Source of the DNA: Rutidosis leptorrhynchoides
Taxonomy: Eukaryota; Streptophyta; Magnoliopsida; Asterales; Asteraceae
Length of the DNA: 64,000 nucleotides
Direction: 5' to 3'
Assembly: GCF_046630445.1 (NCBI RefSeq)
Contig: NC_092333.1
Coordinates: 337,589,001 to 337,653,000 of the forward strand
A program made the translations under genes and the position numbers. Shown here piece after piece: positions 58,476 to 64,000 of this stretch (the first letter of the stretch is position 1; each line of letters begins with the position of its first letter). The notes under the pieces are model-generated. The model was not told where the DNA came from, did not search any database, and was given only the letters and a program-made list of their open reading frames with translations.

Positions 58476-60513
58476 TATTGTCTTGAAATACTAGAATCAC
58501 TTCTTTATTCTTCATACTTTGTACATCAGTGATTTCTATACGGCGGTATAAACAATGGTAATAACGATATGGTTTACAGTCCCACATGACTATAAAAATT
58601 TAGATCCATTAAGGAAATTGGATCTTTATGAAAACATTTGATCTTTTGAAATCTAGTTTTTTTTTTTTTACCCTAGATAAGTTTTCCGGAATAACCCTTT
58701 ACCGGTGTTTGCAAAATATTTTTGTGGGTTTGGTGGGTTTCAGATTTGAAAATTTTAGCTCAAAACTTGCGGTTTTGTGTCACCCACTTGCTAACCTTGT
58801 ATTTGGAAAGCAACACGTCCAGTTTACTTGTCCCGTATATTACCTTTCGGTAAACTACCGTCCGGTTGTAAAGGAAAGCGTTGAACAAGCAACTGTTAAG
58901 GCAATGTCCCGTGACATGCTTTTGATTATGGTCTATAACGTGTCGGACGCAATTACTATCCTTGGTAGGAGCAATAGTAAAAGCTCACCCTTATAATTTT
59001 TCAGTCTGGCACAAGGTCCTGTCTTTGACCATGCTATGCAACCACCGTTCTTACGGTTGACACCCGATTTAGTTCAGGTGACCTAATGAATTCCAGGTGA
59101 ATTCCTAGGATTTTACGTTCAATGGTAATGAACGCATTGAAAATAGGGTTTTCAGAAAACAAATCGGTTTGTAATTTTTATCAAAATATTTTCTCGTTTA
59201 AGCTCGAGTTTAGATATCATTGAATTCCATGAGTTTGAATTCTCAATCTTTAAGGTCAATCTCTAGGATTGAGTAATATCAGGCTTAAAAGCTGATTTTT
59301 AATTTTTAAGGAGATTATCCTTTCTGGGGATCTGATTCATTAGTCTTATCCAGCTAATTTGCATGGTGCCCCCCATTGTACGAGATAAATCCTTCTCATG
59401 GTTAGGATAAATCTGACCACTTGGCGACCCTGTTTAATGCTGAGGTCCGTGGATTTCCTGCTGATTTTAGTGATGACTTTTCTAGATTTTTCGTCAACCT
59501 ACAGCTGGTCTGGACGACAACTTCATGACCTAAATCAAGAAGCGCGTGTCTTTTTCGGAAGACTTTACTTCCTTTTAATGATGGAATTGATTCATCGTGT
59601 AGATCCATCTCTTCTTTTCTTTCATTGGGTAAAACAGTTTAGTTTAGTTCAAAGCAAAAGTATTTTCAGTTATTTGTTACAGATATATGTGGCATATGTT
59701 TAAAATAACTTGGTAAATTTTCCCACACTTGGCTTTTATTTTCCTTTTTATCGTTCTCTATTTCCATTTTAAATGAATTTTAACATTTTAGTTTGTTTCT
59801 CAATTTATGTCCTTTCCGAGGTAACAATAATTTCGGTGTTAAAACCTAGTTTTATCGTTCATAAATATGTATAAACATGATTTGAATTCATTTAATTGAA
59901 AAATTTTACTAGAATTGGGTAGTCAGTATATAAGACTAGGGCTGTTCTTTTTTATCAGAGAGCACTAGATTCTAATACAACTACTGCTTTACTAGTATTT
60001 TTAATGGTAACCAAGTGTTTAATATAAAAATTTTAAAATCCGAAAGAATTTAACCCCTTCCCACACTTAAGATCTTGCAATGCCCTCATTTGCAAGAAAT
60101 CAGTAACAATTTAAATTATTGAGGGTGATTTGTGTGAAAATGATTAAATTTTTACCAAAGTTTCCAAATATATTGTCGTTTGTTTGCTGAATGATAAATG
60201 GTGCACATCATTTGTTCATTCCGTCTTGTTGCTATTTCACATATATTTTTCATCTTGTCGTCAAAATTTGTTGCTTTTGCTGAACTTAATGCCAGTCTTT
60301 GAAAACGCGTTGTTTTACCCTGTTTTGTGCATAAAAGAGAATACATACAATACAAATATAATCATACATGCAATTTGAAATGGAACTTTGGCATCCCACT
60401 TTCAAACTATAAGAAAAATATTAGTACACAATAATAATAAGAATATCAAACATTACATAAACGTAATAAAATGTTAAGTGTTTAAAATAAAAATAAAAAT
60501 TACCAACTTATCT
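58453..60513 (-). other. Athila non-coding region between ORF and 3' LTR
   Basis: 2.06 kb without a credible frame. It holds two more AAGTGTGGGAA motifs on the minus strand (59720-59730 and 60058-60068; the second has its own 7-bp-arm hairpin at 60074-60096) and one copy of the 'tttcggt..aaacctag' module (about 59808-59870). Confidence 0.65.
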
Positions 60514-62877
60514 CTACTGATCAGGAGGTGGGTTAGGAGGATAATTAGGATAGGGATCCCAATTCATGTTCGCGTCCGGGTTCCATGGCTGATTATAGGT
60601 GAACTGGTATGCTGCGTCATAATCATATGAATCATAGGGTGGTCTCATTTCTGGCTGATGTGCGGGATAGTATGCGGGTCGGGTCGGATAATACATCTCG
60701 CCAGGCTGCAACTGGCTTATAATTTGGCGCTGATGATAATCCCATCGGCCATGCTCTCGTTGCCGGGAATGCTCGTAGTCATTCCGACGTTGCCATGCCT
60801 CGTACTGCATATGCCTATCATAGTTCGTCATGTATTCATCCTCCATACGAACGCCTAAATCAAGAGCAGTCTCCCGAACAACTCCTATAATGTTGTTCGC
60901 ATCCTCCATCTCGTCATCCGAACCTCTTTCTACCTGTCGCTGAGGTCCCTCGTATCGATATACCCGACCACGTCTCATCAATAATACCCTTGCACCGTGA
61001 TAAAGGTTTGAACTTATAGTTTCACCTCCGTCCTCTATTTCGTTCATTGGACCCCCTTGTTGCTTATCCACACCTAAGTACTCTCCAATGAGAGTAATGA
61101 AAATACCACCACCTATAATACTCCCCGATTTCATCCCCGAAACTACATTAGCGAGATAATAACCAACACAATAGGGAATGTTAACGAAACTCCTCGGGTC
61201 TCTAATACACTTGAGGTAAAACAAATCGTTTACGGTCAATTTCTCCTTATTTCTTCCCCTTTGTGTAATTGTGTTTGCTAAGAATCTATGAATCACCCGG
61301 AGTTCAGCTCTGTCTATATCTAAGTATGTATGATTTCCACTGGCGTGAAATTCATTAAAGTGGGACATACGCCTCCAGACAGCGTTAATATCAAATTCCC
61401 TATCTACCCTTTCTCCTTGGGCAATCAGGCTATTACAGTCGGGGCTCAAAAGTTCAGCAGGGGTGTAAATCTGTAAGGCCCTAGCTAAATCTATCATGGA
61501 CATTCTGTACATGCGTCCACCTAACAGAAATCTAATAAAGCTTCTATCATCTATCCTCCTAACATCACTGTTTAACTTAATAGTACTAAGTAATTCTATA
61601 CACCATTCCCTATATATGGTTCTACGAATGGAAAATAGGCGCATCCAATCGTTAAACTGAGAATTACCATACCTTTGCACCAATAATTCCCGAATCGGTT
61701 CGGCAAGGTCAACTGTTTCCAAAGGTACCCAGTCAATTGCCCTTGGCATTTCAACAACCTTAAAGTAGAGAATGTGCATGTTCTTTTGATAATCTGGATA
61801 CTCTATCCAACATCGATCAAATCTCAGATTTGGGTGTAACTGATCTTCATTAATGTCTAAGCTCAGAATCCTTTGATGTGGAGCGAATTGACGAAACTGA
61901 TTCATGAATAATTGATCTTGATCATGATATGGAATATGTTGCTCCTCCTGTTCTTCTTCTTCTTGTTGCATATGTTGTTCTTGTTCATGAAACATTTCCG
62001 GTTCGGGCTCTGGTTGTCTGGACGATGATGCTCCTGAACCTCCAATATCGGCTCTCTGTAAAACACATTAAACACAAAATTTGTGCATCCAAATATGCAT
62101 TAGTGTTAGCAAAATAATAACTTGAAACAATTATGATGACATGTTCAATTCATAACACATTTTATACACATTTTCTTAACAATAACAATTCTACATTTTT
62201 ACATGCGAAAATGTATACAATGTTTTATCACATTTAAACTCTTAAATATGTCAACAATAATCATTATAGCAATTAAACACTTGTTACATGGCATTCAAAT
62301 CAAACTAGTGCTCATTTTCATATTTTTATCAAGTCTACACTTTGTCAAATAAGCATATACGAAAAATGTACATCAAGTTCATAAGCATTTATCTCAAATA
62401 ACATGCCAAAATAATCACTACTAGCAATGAAACAAGTTTCAAATGGCCTTTATATCAAATTATCCAAGTTCATGAATTTTTAGACTTAAAAAGTCCACTT
62501 TAATTCTCAAAAACATGTTTAGGCTCAAAGTTTGGATCAATTAACTACCTAAACATGTTACACTACTCAATTTAGCAACAATTCATGACAAAAATCGGCC
62601 ATAACCTGTTTATATCAAAAAGCCCCAAATTGCTCAAGAACACAAACCCTAGATTCTTAAAAAATTTGAAGTTTTTAGCTTCAATTCATGTTAAATAGCT
62701 TCAATCTAGGATATACATGCATAATATAACAACAATTTAGCTCTAATTACACCTAAAATTAACAAAATCAAAATATAAAATTTCTAGCTCAAGAACACAA
62801 AAATTCAAATTTAAAGAGATTAGGGGTGAAATCTTTACCTTTCTCCTGAAGGGGTTGAGACTACTGAATCTAGGCAT
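60514..62877 (-). CDS. Athila ORF-1-like protein, two exons, 526 aa
   Basis: Exon 1 is 62877-62839 (13 codons, MPRFSSLNPFRRK); exon 2 is 62055-60514. The 783-bp intron has a good donor (AAG/GTAAAGAT) and acceptor (TTTTACAG/AG), and joining keeps one frame. Exon 2 would otherwise start at ATG 61995 (493 aa). The protein is Gln/Glu-rich at its start and has the globular core of the ATHILA ORF-1/putative plant transposon protein family (for example LSLDINEDQLHPNLRFDRCW; HTYLDIDRAELRVIHRFLAN; DLFYLKCIRDPRS; a hydrophobic GSIIGGGIFITLIGEYLG near residue 325). The tail is Tyr/Pro/Asn-rich. Its position between pol and the 3' LTR suits the env-like ORF described in Athila elements, but envelope function is unproven. 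No stops or frameshifts. Confidence 0.82.
62056..62838 (-). other. Predicted intron of the Athila ORF
   Basis: GT..AG ends, AT-rich, stop codons in all frames. No other feature seen. Confidence 0.7.
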
Positions 62878-63022
62878 GATTGTTGTGAAGTTTTGCAAGA
62901 AATTTGGTGAAAAATGGCGGATTTTTGAGAGTATTTGGGTGCAAGTTCGTGTATATGTGTGTGTATTGTGAGAAAGAAACAGAACTCGACTGAATAAATT
63001 GATCCTGTCCAGTTTTTGTTAG

Positions 63023-63070
63023 CCATGCGAGTCGCATGGTTTCCTGCCCATCCCCATGTGACTCGCATGG
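63023..63070. promoter_or_regulatory. Paired palindromes upstream of the spliced Athila ORF
   Basis: CCATGCGAGTCGCATGG (63023-63039) and CCATGTGACTCGCATGG (63054-63070, one mismatch), 14 bp apart, 146 bp before the ATG on the minus strand. Downstream sequence resembles the LTR ('aactcg', 'cctgtcca') but the TATA box is weak (minus-strand CAATTTATTC, about 62992-63001). Confidence 0.8.
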
Positions 63071-63081
63071 GGGTATTTTCG

Positions 63082-63083
<2 letters not shown>

Positions 63084-63112
<29 letters not shown>
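63084..63112. repeat. Poly-T tract
   Basis: Run of about 28 T, 14 bp to the right of the palindromes. Confidence 0.95.
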
Positions 63113-63120
<8 letters not shown>

Positions 63121-64000
63121 ACCTTATACTTTTTAAAACATAAAATTTAATAAAATTTAAAAATTTTGTTTCTTTTTAAGACGAGGTCGTTTCGAGAAGA
63201 TGCCCTAGTCCGTCCCTCGACAAAATTTTAAAATTTGTCAATTTTCAAGCGATTGTTTTAAAAGCTTAGATTTTTGGATTTTTTTAATTTTTTTTTGCAT
63301 ACTTTAAATCAAAAAGATTAAAAATAATGATAATAAAAGTTCTCGTCCCTCCCTCGGGTAAAGCAATTTCGGTTCAAAGACCTAGTCTTCAACTTACGAC
63401 GAATTTTAAAAATCATATTTTTAACTTAATGAGATAGAGTAAATTTTTGTTTTTAAATTCACACAACTTAAATATAAAATTCAAAATTAATATTAAAAAT
63501 TCACACCAAACTTAAAATTTGAAATGCATAAAATTAAAATTTCATATTTTAAAAATTAAAAATTCACACCAAACTTAATTTAAAAATTCATAAATTCATA
63601 CCAAACTTATATTAATTTTTCAAATATTTACAATTTTAAAAATATTGTTTTTACAAAGTTTACAATATTAATTTAAGATTTAAATATTAATTTTAAAAAC
63701 ATGGTAAAAAAAAAATAAATTAAAAATCTTTTTGTCTTTTTATCCCACTTTAATCAATCAAATATTATCAAAAATATGCGCCCCTCTTTTCGGTAAAGTA
63801 ATTTCGGTTCCAAGACCTAATTTAACTCATGACGAATTTTTGAAATATTTTGGGTTGATTGATTAAAGATATTTATACCTTAAGAATAAACGTTAAATTT
63901 CGCAGTGATGTAATAAATTTTTGAACGATATCAATAATTTCGGTCGCCAAACCTAATTTTATTCAATACCAATTTAATACTTTTTAGCGAACAAATTAGC
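63113..64000 (-). repeat. Athila non-coding region with a recurring ~60-bp module
   Basis: No gene. A module 'ggtaaagyaatttcggttc.aagacctaat', then 'gacgaattttt', is at about 63355-63415 and 63790-63845, with weaker copies at 63180-63230 and 63930-63985. The same module is seen at 59808. Confidence 0.7.

Larger units (their letters stand above)
56470..64000 (-). mobile_element. Athila-lineage Ty3-gypsy element, 3' portion
   Basis: Inserted in the copia pre-integrase region. 3' LTR 56470-58437, polypurine tract 58438-58452, non-coding 58453-60513, spliced ORF 60514-62877 and more non-coding DNA to the window edge. Candidate duplicated target is CGAGG (56465-56469); its partner is outside. The 'CCCACACTTGAGCGTTGCTTGTCCTCAAGC' type of junction (given here only in outline) and the ATHILA ORF-1-like protein identify the lineage. 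Gag-pol and the 5' LTR should be to the right. Confidence 0.85.

Overview
This is a plant nuclear window (very AT-rich, plant-type TTTAGGG telomere-like motifs, chromovirus, Athila, copia, CACTA, MULE and hAT elements). No host gene, rRNA or functional tRNA gene is supported. The transposon mix and the ACCCG-ended LTRs look to me like a eudicot, probably Asteraceae; that is an inference from memory of element families, not something I could test. Essentially the whole window is nested mobile DNA.

Layout. 1-445 is the end of a minus-strand LTR. 1029-1720 is a short Mutator-like element carrying interstitial telomere-like repeats, and 2476-2963 is a non-autonomous hAT with a perfect 8-bp target duplication. 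3274-~5100 is a decayed LTR with a tRNA-like segment, followed by unassigned DNA to 7019. From 7020 to 48318 one old non-autonomous LTR retrotransposon (element C, plus strand) has been split by three later insertions, each with a perfect 5-bp target duplication: element A (7145-16804, minus strand, ACCTT), an intact Tekay/Del-type Ty3-gypsy chromovirus (22718-33562, minus strand, CTCGC) and element B (34209-46695, plus strand, ATATT). For all three, an unfilled paralogue of the insertion site is present elsewhere in the window (47276, 40707 and 41347). The 3' LTR of C is interrupted at 48319 by the left end of a CACTA transposon. Further right lie a ~1.06-kb MULE (51412-52472), the 5' half of a degenerate Ty1-copia element (LTR 52637-53604, broken gag-protease 55047-56464) and, inserted in that copia, an Athila-lineage Ty3-gypsy element on the minus strand (56470 to beyond the window) with its 3' LTR, a 526-codon ORF assembled by splicing, and long non-coding segments.

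How the parts work together. The Tekay element has the only intact replication machinery: gag, protease, reverse transcriptase, RNase H, integrase and a chromodomain-like tail in one 1476-aa frame, plus an upstream 144-aa acidic ORF. A, B and C lack all of these, but share with Tekay the initiator-tRNA-Met primer site, about 100 bp of leader after it, the unusual polypurine-like tract TTAACGGGTAGGTA, the LTR termini and an internal second copy of the tract folded in a hairpin. They look like parasites mobilised in trans by Tekay-type elements. B keeps a 144-codon leader ORF that is broken in A and C.

Strongest leads for something undescribed: (1) the internal tract-plus-hairpin conserved in all four related elements; (2) the Tekay leader ORF with a candidate SUMO-interacting motif; (3) in the Athila element, the same pair of 17-bp palindromes at identical 14-bp spacing upstream of both the LTR TATA box and the spliced ORF, suggesting a duplicated promoter module. 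All alignments were done by eye.
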